Source: Diplolepis rosae (taxonomy: Eukaryota; Arthropoda; Insecta; Hymenoptera; Diplolepididae). Taken from it: a stretch of DNA of 64,000 nt. The notes under the pieces were generated by a model that was given only the letters and a program-made list of their open reading frames with translations, was not told where the DNA came from and made no database searches. The stretch lies in contig JAPYXD010000716.1 in assembly GCA_030998225.1 (NCBI GenBank), positions 1,240,001 to 1,304,000 of the forward strand, read 5' to 3'. Positions 36,622 to 48,859 of this stretch are shown in pieces. Position 1 is the first letter of the stretch. Each line of letters begins with the position of its first letter. The translations under genes were made by a program, and so were the position numbers.

Positions 36622-38409
36622 CTAAATTTTGATACGTCTATTTTTGAGTGGTTCAGTTAGCAAAGGCTGAACGCTCTCATTGTAAGTGATCACATGCGTG
36701 GGTGTGTCTATTTTTGTTTTAACGCAAAATAAGCATATTCTTTTCGGGATACAATTTTTTAACAATTCAAATAATCCGAACCTGTAACTAATGTACAGTG
36801 TGACTAATCCAAGTGACGCATATCCTAAATAGCTTAGGTATTCCATGATTGTTTCTGTCGTTGTCTTAATTCGCCTATGCTGAACTATAGAGTTTAGCAT
36901 GTTTTCCGTATCGTCTAAACTCAACCTGGCTTGCTGTAGTTCGACGTTATCAATTATTTTGGGTAATTGAATGAGCCTATTTTCGAGACTTGCTAAATCG
37001 CTGGCAGAATATTGAATGTCGTACGTGACGTTAAAATACTCAAAAGTGTTATACTTACTTGTGTTTCCTAGATAGAGTAAGTCGTAATTGTTGTAAAGTT
37101 TACAATTGTTTCCTAATAAGAGTGATGGTTCAGAGATCTTTTCTTGTTTGATGTTATTTTCGCAAGCTAAATCTAGGTCTAATTCCTTTAAAGGGATAAC
37201 GATGTAGCCGTTTGTTATGGGTATAAACGTTTCTCTGTGAAGCAAGAAGGGTGATTTTTTACATTTATTATTGACGTACCGCTTGAATAGGGTTGCTTCG
37301 CAGGTTTCGCTGTCTAATAATTTTATACTAGGTTGGTTTCTGGAACAAATTTTGTACTCGGAAATCTCTTTACAATTACTTACTGTCTCTTTGTCTGTTG
37401 GTACATAGGAGTCTCTGTATTTTATAACATAGTCATGGTCTGGTATTATAGAAAAGTAAACATTCTGTACAGGATGAGGGATGGGAATTATTCTCTGGAT
37501 TCGTCCCTCTTCTTTCTCTATAATCGGGATACTGACAACGTAGGTAAACAATCCTTCAATGATTGCTACGGACAGTTGACTAATGTCGATGATGTGCTGG
37601 TGGTTGCTTTCTTCGGCGTCGAAGTGATATCTCGTTCTTTGTCTTTCTTCGATCTCTCGGATAGTTTCCTTCAGGATCTTTGGTGTGAGCAATTGTGGGT
37701 GTACTACTCCGTGTTTGCCGTCATTGATAGAATCAATTGCCGTGTCGATATCTTCGTTGGTTTCGTCTATCATAATTACGGCTATTAACAACTTGCTGTT
37801 AACAAAGCTGTCTCTGGATATAGCGTTCACTCCTATGCTCAGATTTCCAGCTAGTTGTCGCTCGCTATTTAGATTGTTTAGTAGCTCCTTGTGATTGACT
37901 GATGAGGAATCCAAGATGAGTTTAAGAATTTTTGTGTGGTTTGACAACACGGTAGCTATATTCTTATTGTCACTGTAAACTTTATCAAATTCAGCATTTA
38001 TTTGAATCAGATCATTTTCGTTGAGGGTTTCAAATAATGTTTTTGAAATATCTCTGACGAAGTTGGCTCATGCTCGTCGTTGCCTGGTTTGTTGTTTTCC
38101 TAAGAGCTTCATGAGGATGGTATTTTTGTATCTTAATCTATTTTATCGATTCCTAACTAGACGTACATCATACATAGGTGGACATTCGTTATTGCATGCT
38201 GTTTCAGCTAATCTAATAGTGGTGTTGATAGCAGTAAGTCGTTGGTCATTTGAAGTGAAATTTATGCCCATAACAAGTTTCCATGTTTCGTGGTAAAGGT
38301 GAACCTTTGACTGTTCTTCTATATAAACATTCCCTTTAAGAGGCGTCAGAGTGTAATTCACCTGACTAATCATAGCTAGTGCTAGCAGCGTTATCGTCTG
38401 TATCAGCAT
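36622..38409 (-). pseudogene. env: Provirus env (baculovirus F-like), broken
   Basis: Two open parts in the same frame: 38409-38143 with a hydrophobic signal peptide at the start, and 37950-36622 with a cysteine-rich ectodomain and one transmembrane segment about 65 residues from the C terminus (near 36830-36770). Stops at 38143 and other lesions up to 37951 separate them. Family is the envelope shared by insect errantiviruses and baculovirus F proteins (membrane fusion). It overlaps the end of pol by 44 bases. Confidence 0.75.
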
Positions 38410-41400
38410 CTGGAAAATACGGCATACATTGGTCTATGTGTATTCGAATGATCTTATCTCTATTTCTAATTCTTAGATTGTTATTGTCGATGTAATCTAT
38501 GACTTCAAAAGGACCTTTCCAGGCAGGTTCTAATTTATTTTGCTTAGTGTTGTTAAGTGTTTTGACAAGATCTCCTGCTTTATATATTGGATGTTTTCTA
38601 GTTATATTTTTGTCGAGTCTCCTTTTTGTCTTTTCCATTTCTACCTGGATTCTCTCTCGGGTTTTGGATATGATCTCTTCGTGTTTCTCCTTCCATTTCC
38701 TTATCAGGTCCTGATAACTTAGGTTAGGTGAGGTGTTGACCGTTGACGGGATATTGGGTGTTCTTCCGAATGTTAATTCATAGGGAGAATGTCCAGTCGT
38801 TTGATTGCTAGTAGTGTTGATGACGAAATTGATGTATTTTAAGTTTTCGTCCCATTGTTTATTATTTTCAGCAATACTAGTCTTGATCAGGTTTACTAGT
38901 GTAGAGTGCATTCTTTCGATGTTCCCGTTTGATTGCGGGTGGAATGCAGTTGTTTTAATATGCCGAATGTTCAATGCGTTTTCAAATTGTGTCATTAATT
39001 CCGATAAGAAGTTTGATCCTTGGTCAGAAAGTATGGTCTTAGGTGCTCCGAAAGTATAAGTGTAGTGATCGATTAAGGCTTCTATTATTGAATTCGATGA
39101 TTCATTCTGCAAAGGTACGAGAACTGTATATCTTGTTAGTCTATCTTGCATACTGAGTATGAAACGATTTCCTTTTGTGTTTCGGGGAGTGGCCCAAAGA
39201 TATCTAGTGCCAATTTTTCGTTAGGTGCTAAAGATATTTCAGGTAATATGCTCTTCGCTTGATTCTTTATGCGCGTTGTTTTCTGTAGTTGACAAATGGG
39301 GCAAGACTGCACGTATTTTTTAATTTCATTGTCCATTTCGAGCCATAAGCCGATGGTCTTAGCCTTTTCAAGCGTGTCTTCTCTCCAAGATGAGTGGAGT
39401 GTGCTTCTTTGATTATAGCTTGCTTTTCTTCTTTTGTCAATTCTCTGGTAGGCGTGAAACATAAGTGGAAATTTAGGTGAGGGTAATAATTTGAGAGAAA
39501 TTCCATCATTTCCTGAAGTATTTCCTTTTGCAGTGGGGTAAATAGTGGGTCTCCGAAAATAAGCCTTATGATGGTTAATTTTTTGCTATTAATTTCCTCT
39601 ATAATCCAACTTAATTTTATGAGCCAATCTTCTTCATCATAGTCGGGCATTTCCTCCTTTTTTATTTCCTTCCATAACTTTCCTATCGCGTTAGGTTTTG
39701 TCTTAACTTTGACGAAGGTGGGTTGCAGTCTCCAATTTATAAATTCCGTATGCATGTCAAGTTTTTCGGTTGTCATGTCTTCTGTAGATTCGTTCTCTGT
39801 TTCCTCCGAAGGTTCTCTCATCCTTCTTGGTGGTAAATCGATCTTTTCCTCTCCTTTTAGTACCCTATCTTCTGTTATAACTGGGGTACCGAAAATTTCG
39901 ATTTTCTGTGGTTGAGTTTTTAATTCCGCAGTTCCATCTTCCTCATCGGATATTCCTGCTTCCCACATTGCTTGTTTTGAAATATCAGATGTTATAGGGA
40001 AAAGTCGGGATAAACAGTCTGCAACTTTGTTTTCTTTTCCTTTTACGTATTCGATGTCGTAATTGTATTCCTCCATTCTCAATCGCCATCGTAGCAATCT
40101 TGACCTAGGATCCTTGACGTTATGGAGCCAGACCAAAGCTCTGTGATCTGTTTAGATTTTGAATTTGTTACCAAGGAGATACTGTCTCAAACGCTTCATA
40201 GCCCATACTATAGCTAAAAGCTCTTTTTCTGAGGTACTGTATCTTTCTTCGGCTTTGTTGAGAGTCCTTGAGATGAATAAGCATGGGTGTCCATTTTGAC
40301 TAAGAACTGCTCCTAAGCCTTGATTTGAGGCGTCAGTTGTTAAGGTGAATTGTTCTTTAAAATTCGGAAACCTGTCTTTTTGAGTTAGCTTAGTGAGTGG
40401 TCTTGCAATGCTTGAAAAGTTTTTTATGAATTCTCTATAATAACCAGATAGTCCTAGGAAGGATTGCACGTCCTTCACGGTTTTCAGTTCTTTAAAGTTT
40501 TTGATCGCGCTTAACTTTTCTGGGTTAGGTTTCACACCTTCTTTGGTTATTATGTGTCCTAAGTACTCTAATTCAGGTTTCAAGTAGTCACATTTACTGG
40601 GTTCTAAACGTAGTCCAAGTTGTTTGATTCTTTCTCCATATTTTGATTATGTTGTTGGATAGTTTCTCCGAAGATAACTATATCGTCAATGTAAGCGAAA
40701 CATTTGTTACCAATTAATCCGCGGAATGCATTGTCCATCATTCGCTGGAAGGTTGCAGGTGCGTTCTTTAATCCAAAAGTCATTCGATTGTACTCAAAGT
40801 GTCCTTGTGAAGTGGAGAAAGCTGTATATTTTTTGTCTTTTTCCTTCATCGGGATCTGGTGAAAGCCCGCTGAGAAGTCAAAGGCAGAAAAGAATTTTGC
40901 TTTGCCTAATTGATCAAGGATATCGTCTATCACGGGCAAGGGATAAGCATCCTGGTCTGTGTCTTCATTAATTTTTCGATAGTCTATGACCATTCTCAAC
41001 TTATCTCCTTTTTTAGGTACTATCCATAATGGAGAGTTAAACGGTGATTGGGATTCTCTAATGATTCCTTTTTTCAAAAGTGTCTCCGTTTCTTGTAATG
41101 CAAATTCTTTGTGTTTTTCGGGTAATCTGTGTAGTCGTAAATTAATGATTTTTCCAGTTTTAAGTACAATTTCGTGTTCCGTTAGATTTGTACATGGCAA
41201 AAGTTCAGTGTCAAGTGAAAAAACTTCTTGATATTTTCTTATTGTCTTTTTAATAAATTCCTTTTGTTCTGGTTCCAAATGTTCCAATTTTGATAATTTA
41301 AGAATTTCTTGTAATCGTTGCCATGATTCATCCCTTTTTGGAAAGTTCACGTCTCGGGAACGCATAGTATAAATTTCTTCATATTTAATTCTTTTTGGTA

Positions 41401-41789
41401 TTTCTGCTGGTTTTGTTGAGTGATTTTGAATGGGTACTTTTATAATTCCGTCCTTAATTTTATATATCCCGTCCGGTACTGTGTCTTGATCGATTATTAA
41501 TACATCTTGATCGTCTCCTGCCGCCGGGATTCTAAATATTTTTGATGTTTTTGCCGGTATAAAATCTCCATCTACCTGTAACGGTAATTTCTTTTTATCC
41601 AAAACTAAAAAATCTGATGTAATTGCATATCGGTCATGTGTCGAGAAAAATTTGAGTCCGATAATTCCACGGTTTCACTTGAAACGTGTTCGTCTCGTCC
41701 CATAACAAATTTTTTAAAGTGTTTTTGTCTAACGTCTCGTTCGTCTAAGATTTTTTCTTTAATCAGGTTGATTGCTGCTCCAGAGTTGA
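38366..41789 (-). pseudogene. pol: Provirus pol (protease, RT, RNase H, integrase), broken
   Basis: Protease motif near 41790-41770 reads NSGA instead of the D-T/S-G-A of active aspartic proteases. RT (41602-40604) has LPVIDDILDQL, FDFSAGFHQI and YIDD. RNase H (40583-40152) has TTDAS and SEKELLAIVWA; a stop follows at 40152. Integrase: zinc region CPICQLQK, then D-D-E as LDIFGP, LSDQGSNF and NGNIERMHST (39300-38800). Frame changes lie between 40604 and 40583, near 39270-39460, and near 39140-39150. Confidence 0.85.
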
Positions 41790-43185
41790 CTAGAAGTCGG
41801 TAACTTCCTGTTTTTCTTCTTGCTCTAATAGATCTGAGTCTTCCGCATACGGCAGAAACTCGGCTGAGTCCTCGAAATCTATTTGTTCTTGTACTTCTTC
41901 CGGTAACATTTCTATTGCATCCGTGCTTTCCTCTTGCAGCATTCTTATTGGTTGTGGGGGTCTTTTGACGTTCTGGCCAGGTTGATACCCCTGCCTAATG
42001 TGACATTGATTTGCAAAATGACCTGTTTTACCACATTTATAACAATTCATTCTCACCCTGTCTTCCAGTGGTAGTGAATGATTGGGTGTTTTTATTCCAT
42101 TAGTGTTGGCGTTAGGTCGTAATGGTGGTTGCGGCCTAGGTAGGTATTTCAATACAGGTCTCGTGACTACCTGTGTTCTTGTAGGTTGACTTTCTTTTAA
42201 CCACATTTCGGTTTGTATGGCATGCGTCTGTGCCTCCGTTATAGTATTGGGTTTTAAAAGTCGTATCTGTATATCTATCTCTTTCCTAAGGTTTAAAAGA
42301 TATCGGTTCACTGCTTCCTGTTCTTCGAGCTTAATTTTCAACCAACGTTCGGTAGGATTGATATTCTGTGCCTGTACAGCGTAATTGATTTCGTTTATAA
42401 TCTGTCTGAATCTAAGTGTAAAATTTTGGACAGACTCAGTTGCTCCTTGTTTACAACTCTCTAGTTTTGATTTTAAAGCTAAAATTGAATTTGATGATTT
42501 AAAATTTTGGCTTAGTGCATTCATATAAATCTTTGTATGAATTTATTTGTAGATATCTTATTGCTTTTTCTGCGAAGCCAGTAATTTTATTTGCCATAAT
42601 TAAATCCAGTAGTAAATTAGGTTGTGAACATCTCGATTTTGCTCTCTTTACAGTTTTAATGAAATCTTCTATTCCCATGTCGTCTTGTCCGTTGATTCCT
42701 CGTATAGTTTCAATCGCCGTCTTTGCGTTGATTCTGTCCTCTTCGATGATGTGTGGTGCTGAGGGGACGGGGAATCATACGAAAGGCTGTGTGTTGATGT
42801 TCTCATTTCTGAGTTGTAAATTTTCTTGTGCTTGCTTGTCTTCTCGCTCTTCTTCGGACGAAGAGTCATTGGTCACCTCTAGGCGTTGTGTCGTTTCCCT
42901 GTCGGTTTCCACTTCTCCCGAGCAATCTACTTTCACTGCCAGCTTAGAGATCTCTTCTATTCTGTTGTCGTTTTCTCTTTAAAGCATATTGAAAGAGAGA
43001 GTGAGAGATTCCATTTGGGCGAGCATTCGTCCTAACAGTTCTTCCGTGGTGTGGGAGGCCCGAACGGGTGAATGAACTCTAGACATTGGAGCTGTCGTGG
43101 ATGGAAGGTTTATAGAAAGTGACGAGTCGATCTGGTACAAAGTACCGTTTTGATATTTGTAAAACGCCGGTGTGCCTATTTTCAC
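41790..43185 (-). pseudogene. gag: Provirus gag, broken
   Basis: Three open stretches: 43185-42979, 42869-42669 and 42524-41790, the first in a different frame from the other two, with a stop between the latter. The last contains the capsid-like region and one CCHC zinc knuckle (CYKCGKTGHFANQC) near 42050, followed by a basic and then acidic tail. Gag would package RNA. Frameshift and stop mean no full product. Confidence 0.8.
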
Positions 43186-43596
43186 CTATTTTCCTATTTT
43201 GATGAACCGGTTAGTTATTTGCTGCTATAGAGGTTATGGGCGTTGGTCAACCTGGTCCAATTCTTCTTAGGTTCTTACCGTCTATGTGACGTACCTCTTC
43301 CGCCTGTTTGCGGGACTCGTTCCAATTTGAATGTTCTTTAATCTGAATTTACGTAGTATAGGGCCTACTATGTTCAGCGCCTAATTATATTCAGATAAAT
43401 ACTATTTCACTTTTGTTTTATTTTCTTTCGGGCTTACCGTAGTGAAGTCCGGAGTTCTTGCCTTAATGAATCTCGTAAGATTCTCACTTGCTTCTGGTCC
43501 GTAGAATCCAGTTTATTTTCTCAGTGCCGTCCGCGTTTCTATATGGTTCCAATTAATTTATTCCGTAGAATTTCGAGAACCGAGAAAACTTAGCGG

Positions 43597-43614
43597 ATCC
43601 TGGTAGGATCGCCA
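43597..43614 (-). promoter_or_regulatory. Primer binding site, tRNA-Arg type
   Basis: Minus strand TGGCGATCCTACCAGGAT, beginning with the TGG complementary to CCA. It resembles the 3' end of insect tRNA-Arg(ACG) with about two mismatches (from memory of that tRNA). Five bases from the LTR. Confidence 0.65.
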
Positions 43615-43619
43615 AAAAT

Positions 43620-43791
43620 GTTATGCGTAATAACGTACAAAGATGTTTTGAGAATGTTACTGAGTCATTCGCTTAGACAGCTCAGTAGTTAGTACTTTAT
43701 TGGTCGGACAAGAACTGAGGAGCGGACCTTGCGCTCTACATTATATAGGCCTCGAGTGCTAATAGAAGGGGTATCTTACCGTTAGGCATAA
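43620..43791 (-). repeat. 5' LTR of the provirus
   Basis: Same 172 bp. Contains AATAAA on the minus strand (43701-43696), which could also serve as a poly(A) signal for SPH5 read-through (inference). Confidence 0.88.
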
Positions 43792-43828
43792 GAAGACATT
43801 TGAAGCAATTATTATTAGCACCTTAATT

Positions 43829-46800
43829 TTAAAAATTACCCAAACTATAATATTGTTGATTGCTTCTGGAGCAATCTAAAGTTTCACTTTTCGGATTTTG
43901 TAGCGCCTTTATCATTTCCTCAATTTTTGTGAGTTGACCATATATTCGAGCGAATCGAAGGAATAAGCCCTTTTCTCCGACGTTTTGACGAAGCGTGATG
44001 CCAATAATAAAATTTTTCAGTTCATCATGATCAATGAGAAACATGGTGAGAGGGCTGCCGACATCTCCCTATTTCATATTAAAAAAAGTAGAAAAACGTG
44101 CGTTCAAAATGAAATTCAGTAAAAATTGATAATGATTCAGCTCAGTTCACTTGCAAGGTTAATAATTTTTTTTTAAATAGGTCATATACATTTTCAACAT
44201 TTTAAAGTTAATTTTCAACCCTTATTGTTTGGTTGGACGAAATTATTCTCAATGAACTATTTTTTATGAAACATTAAAAACTTATAAATACTACAAAGAA
44301 ATTACCAAAGTAGTTGATTGATTAGAATAAATGCCTTCTCCACAAATTAGTGATGTTCTAAAATTTCCGCGGGGCATAACGTTGGAGCATGTCTTTGTAC
44401 CATGAAGCTTTACATCTATACAACGTAGATGGTCCAAATACTTCACTTTCTCTAAATTATTATTATTTTCGTCATCTTCTGCACCCCATCCACATGCTTG
44501 ACTATTACAGCCACGAATACGTAAATCAAGTATCTTCTTGTAGAAATCCACAGTTTTTATATGCGTATAATCGAAATTGTATGCAAGCTAGAGCAGTAAT
44601 TACTATTACGTGGACAGTAAGCGATACCTTGCACTTTTACATACTTATTCTTGATATTCATAGACATTCAACATAAATTATTTCAAATTAATATAATAAT
44701 TAATTATTTCAAAGATCCTATGAAATTCGAGGGAAAAGTAAATAAAGTATCTGGGACATGAATTTCGTTAAAAAAATATAATTCAAGGTCGTCAAAAAAT
44801 AAAACGTACTCATCCACTTACCATGATAATACCAACTTCGTGCTCATGACGGTAATAAGTGGAAAAGTATGCAACTTTTAAAATGTTAATTCTTTGTCCT
44901 TTTTTCAAATCAAAATGTCCTACTACAGCTGTAGCTCTTTCCATTCTCTTCTGTATACCATTTCCAATATGCCACGCACATTCACCTGTACTTATGAGGA
45001 AACCTTTCTGAAACATGCTTGAACTGCAAATATGAGAACCGTTTAATTGTAAAGAAGCCATGTATGTATGTTTTTCTGCCGACTTAGGTTCCCCATTACT
45101 TATTTTTTTCTCTAGTTGTGATAAATTGCTTTCTGTCTGTGTACCTTGAAAGAAAGGATAATTTATGGATTAACAAATACATGAGCATATTAATCATATT
45201 TTATATTAACGGTTTCATCAGACAAATAACACAGGCCAACAAACAAAAGAATTTTTCTGCGCGAAGAATGCCACTATGATATTCCCATGTATTTTTTCCC
45301 GCTGAAACCGAATCCGTAACCCGTTTGACTCCAGAGCGTCAGGATTTCATCCTAACCTCAAAAAACACTTTGAAAAATCACTAAATTCAATATACCTATA
45401 ACCCCATAACCAAAAGAGCCATAAAACATGTAATGTCTCAACCTCATAACCCCTCAACACTATAAACCCATAATCTCTCAATCCCATAACCCTGTACTTC
45501 GAAAAGGTCATGTACTGCAAAACCGAAAAACCCGTGTATGTTTCTTTTGTGACTTCGAGTGATGAGTGAATTCCATACAATAAACTCAAACCCTATATAA
45601 TGTCGTGTATGTTTCTTTTGTGACTTACAGTGATGAGAGAACTTTATATTCTGCTACATCTTTTAACAATCTCAGCTGTCTGATCATACAATCTTATTCC
45701 ACCCTGGAAATTTTGTGAGCAAAAATTTGCTCTCTCAAACTAAAAATTCTGCTACTTAAGAGAATGCTGAAAATGGTGACAACTGTTGTAAATTAAAATG
45801 TGTAGAATAATTCATTTCTTTATCCAATTTCATTAGCTGGTGACAGTAGAAATTCGAACTGATAGTTTGGTTTCTTGGGGGCAGCTTAAGGTAGTTAATC
45901 CACGAAAATTATACCTCAGGCAAAAATAGATAATTTTGCGTTCAATAAAAGAATAGATTAATTTCCATGAAAAAATTTGAAATACAGAAAAATAATTTTA
46001 TTAATAAATTTTATTTTTCATATTCTGGACTATTCTTTTTATCAACCTTGGACCCTAAAGCCAATTACCAACATCAACATATATCTTCAAATTTTATTTT
46101 TGCCCCAACTTTTTTTCTTATCGCTTCTTACCAAATGAATAAATTATTATCAAGTTCAGCAATTTGTTTATAAAAATTTCGTTTTTGAAAATGTTTTTTT
46201 GATGGTTTTAACCATTAAAGAATTTATTTTTAAAAATCAGAAATGGTGAAGTTGTGGGAAATCCTGTCTCTGAAAAAATGATTCATGATTAATTAGAATC
46301 GCATAATTTTTAAAATTTGGTAAGAAGCGATAAGAAAAAAAGTTAGGTAAAAAATAAAATTAATTAGTTGAGTTTGAAATTTTTGTCACTGCCTACATTA
46401 TCGGAGGATCACTAGTCGCGTATCAGATAGGATACGTTGTCGACAGGTGTCCTCGTAGACAATTTCAAACTCTTATATCGCAAATAATGCAAATAAATTC
46501 AATATTTAAAGAATTTGAAAATCTTTCTGTGGAAAAAATGACGCTTTCGACTGCGCTGGGATTCGAGCCCAGGTCTTTCGATTGCCGGTCGACTGCTCAG
46601 TGACAAAAATTTCAAACTCAACTAATTAATTTGAAATCATTTACAGCCGCAAGGCTGAGCCACTAGGCGATATAAGGAGATCTTCCTGTGGAGAAAGAGA
46701 TGTCGGACGCCTGTGTAGCTCAGTGGTTAGAGCAGTCGACCGGCAATCGAAAGACCTGGGATCGAATCCCAGCGCAGTCGAAAGCGTCATTTTTTCCACA

Positions 46801-48822
46801 GAAAGATTTTCAAATTCTTTAAAAAATAAAATTTATTGATAAAATTATTTTTCTGTGTTTCAAATTTTTTTCATGTAAAATAATTATTTCTCTTTCAAAA
46901 TAGCCCTTCAATAATAATATTCTAAGTTTCGTGGATGAAAACTACCTTAAAATAAACAATTCCTTTGAAATCCTACAAAACACTCAGCATAACCTTCTTT
47001 TGATGAATATCGGCTTTTGATGTCGTTTGTGCAGGCTCATCTCGCTTGCTCCATGATCTTTTTCGCACGACGTTGTCGTAAACAACCCATTTTTCATCGC
47101 CCGTTATGATTCGCTTTAAAAATGGATCGGTTTCGTTACGTTTCAGCAGTGAATTCCGAGCTTGCACTGCGTTTTTATCTTTTCGGAAGTAATAAACTAA
47201 AATGTGACGAAAATGACCGTCTGGAATCTTAATTTCAAATCAATGCAAAATAATAAATAAACAACAAAACTTGAAACTTTTTTTTTACTGAATAATCTAT
47301 GAAACGTCAGCTGTCAAATACCATATACGGTCTGGAGTTTGCAATGGAGAAGAACGACTTCGAACGACTAAAGTCATCTAGCGGAAAAAGCGAAATGACT
47401 TTGTTGCCAACCCAATATAATACCTTCTCATTTATGATGAGAATGTAAAAATTGTGAGTAAAAATATACGAATGTGTGAACATTTTCTCATTAAAAATAA
47501 TCTTACATGGAAAGGGGAATGGGCTTTCTGGTTGCCGCGCGATCGGCGCGCCACTCACCTTGACACATGGACGGTCGGTTGCCTGTTTCGGGAGTTTGGG
47601 GGCCCTCGCGCGAGCAGTGTTTCCAGATTTACACGCGAACGTTACGCACACAACGCCAACAGCATTACGCACGTGAGAATGGTTGCGCGCGCAGCGAAGT
47701 GTGGCTCCTGTACGCAGTGGTTCTCTGTGTTTTCTCTGGTTGAAGGCTCCTTGTCAAGGAGAGAAAACCAGAGAAATCTCAGAGAACCACTGCGAACAGC
47801 AGACACACTACGCTGCGCGCGCAACCATTCTCACGTACGTACTGCTGTTGACGTTGTGTGCGTAACGTTCGCGTGTCAAATCTGGACACAGTGCGCGCGG
47901 GACAGCGACAAGCCAAGAGTCCATGTCAAATTTCTAACCACGCGCTCAGGCGACAGAACCTCCACAACCTGTACTTTATTCGTGGTTGAAAATGAGCCAT
48001 GAGTAGGGCGAGTTTACTGCTTTACCCGTCGGCTAGCAGCGATCTCGCGCGAGGGCCCCTCCACTCCTGAAACAGGCAAACGACCGTCCATGTGTCAAGG
48101 CAAGTGGCGCGCCGATCGCGCTGCAACCAGTGAGTCCATCCCCCTTTCCGTGTAAATTCTATGAAACAATACGCTTGTTGATAGTATAAAAGTGTAAAAA
48201 GTATTAAAAGTATAATAATGTATAACCTTGTTATATATGTATATTTATGGAAGAATAAGAGTATATAATTACTTAATTGAAAGATTTTCATTTTCTACTA
48301 TGAAAATCCAATACGATTCCAAAATTCTGAAAAGTATTATTTCGATTATGCCAGAAATAATATGCCTAAAAATACTATTTTTGCAAATATTCATTTTTTG
48401 CATTCTGCAGGAACATTTTGTCTTTATAGAAAAAAAGCGAAAAATGTATGTCATTTTCATGGTTTGAGATGTCTGCGCTGTTTTGCTGTGTTGTGCTTGT
48501 GAATTTCGTGTGCTGATGCACGGGGCAACGTAAATCGAGAACGAAAAGAATTGTATCGAGAACGGGCAGGGCTCGAGAGTGGGATATCATGCTTTCCAAA
48601 AAAATTACTTCCCCATGGTCCCGAACGTGGCAAGGTAGATAGAGGCGACTGTATTACTTGAAAATTTCGAAACTGTAGTAAAAAGTAATAAAAACGTCTA
48701 ACTAAAATTTCACATGTATGAGTGGTTACATAATTCTGGAAATTCTAAATTAAATTTTTAAAAATGTACCTACTAATTAAACCAGCGCTGATTACAACGA
48801 CGCTGAGTAAGACAAAAATCAT
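43829..48822 (-). CDS. Serine protease homolog SPH5, whole triad replaced
   Basis: Exons 48822-48774 (signal peptide MIFVLLSVVVISAG; an in-frame ATG at 48858 is also possible), 45144-44822, 44587-44306 and 44068-43829; about 297 residues. Features: KISNGE as mature start, YMASLQLNGSHIC, STGEC at the His57 loop (Glu71), EVGII at the Asp102 site (Glu119), CGWGAE, and GDVGSP opening the last exon (Val221 at Ser195). All three triad positions are altered, more than in SPH1-4. The GDxG and C-terminal parts are one exon here, two exons in SPH2-4. The exon 1 donor is uncertain (GTAGGT at 48773 keeps phase 1; a better-looking GTACAT 4 bases on would not). Intron 1 holds a 1.1-kb MITE with a tRNA-like foldback inside, a mariner remnant and a GC-rich foldback. 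The provirus LTR begins 38 bases after the stop. Confidence 0.72.
45186..45880. other. SPH5 intron 1 with a CCCATAACC-type simple repeat
   Basis: Between 45395 and 45500 CATAACCCC, CCCATAACC and CCCATAATC recur about seven times at irregular spacing. A segment with GTGTATGTTTCTTTTGTGACTT occurs twice (45535 and 45605). No gene. Confidence 0.55.
46363..46822. repeat. tRNA-derived foldback repeat
   Basis: Left block 46367-46540 contains GTATCAGATAGGATACGTTG and continues into an inverted copy of a tRNA-like unit (46512-46600); the right block carries the upright tRNA-like unit. GAGTTTGAAATTTTTGTCACTG (46371) pairs with CAGTGACAAAAATTTCAAACTC (46599). Related pieces: 35846-36012 (left block) and 11236-11345 (degraded tRNA part). 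Confidence 0.6.
46709..46780 (+). other. tRNA-like (Ala-type, GGC) promoter unit inside a repeat
   Basis: Box A TAGCTCAGTGG (46716) and box B GGATCGAATCC (46759). It folds as a cloverleaf: acceptor GCCTGTG/CGCAGTC with one mismatch, D stem GCTC/GAGC, T stem CTGGG/CCCAG. The anticodon loop CCGGCAA gives GGC but lacks T33, and the anticodon stem has a mismatch, so it is not a working tRNA. It likely served as the Pol III promoter of a SINE. Confidence 0.6.
46965..47424 (-). mobile_element. mariner remnant
   Basis: On the minus strand: 5' end TTGGGTTGGCAACAAAGTCA at 47420, then about 200 bp with a large deletion, then 47167-46973 reading LKRIITGDEKWVVYDNVVRK, the first-Asp region of a mariner transposase, and ending HQKKVMLSVL. 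The rest is absent. In SPH5 intron 1. Confidence 0.72.
47503..48155. repeat. GC-rich foldback with TTACACGGAAAGGGG ends
   Basis: Outer arms: CGATCGGCGCGCCACT (47550) against GTGGCGCGCCGATCG (48105), and CATGGACGGTCGGTTGCC against GGCAAACGACCGTCCATG. Inner arms around 47640-47870 (GCGAACGTTACGCACACAAC and inverse). The 182-codon and 121-codon ORFs here are palindrome readings with a composition unlike nearby genes. In SPH5 intron 1. Confidence 0.82.
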
Positions 48823-48859
48823 TGTCCTAATTCCAGTTGTTATTTCTTTGTGTAACATG

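Larger units (their letters stand above)
36421..43791 (-). mobile_element. Errantivirus-like Ty3/gypsy provirus, defective
   Basis: 7,371 bp between two 172-bp LTRs, genes in order gag, protease, RT-RNase H, integrase, env on the minus strand. All coding regions carry breaks (listed separately), so it is not competent. A primer binding site follows the 5' LTR and a short purine tract (AACAGGGGAATA, minus strand, about 36594-36605) precedes the 3' LTR. No target duplication is evident. It lies between SPH4 and SPH5, 38 bases past the SPH5 stop. Confidence 0.9.
45886..46950. repeat. TTAAGGTAGTT foldback MITE split by a tRNA-like repeat
   Basis: TTAAGGTAGTTAATCCACG at the left and CGTGGATGAAAACTACCTTAA at the right; both TTAA borders are intact. 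A tRNA-derived foldback (46363-46822) is inserted in the right half. In SPH5 intron 1. Confidence 0.72.

Noticed and set aside
46709..46780. Functional tRNA-Ala gene
   Set aside because: T33 missing, mismatches in acceptor and anticodon stems, and it lies in a repeated foldback with an inverted copy.
47454..48002. 182-codon ORF rich in Arg and Cys
   Set aside because: It reads through a GC-rich foldback; opposite-strand ORFs of similar content exist and no domain is seen.
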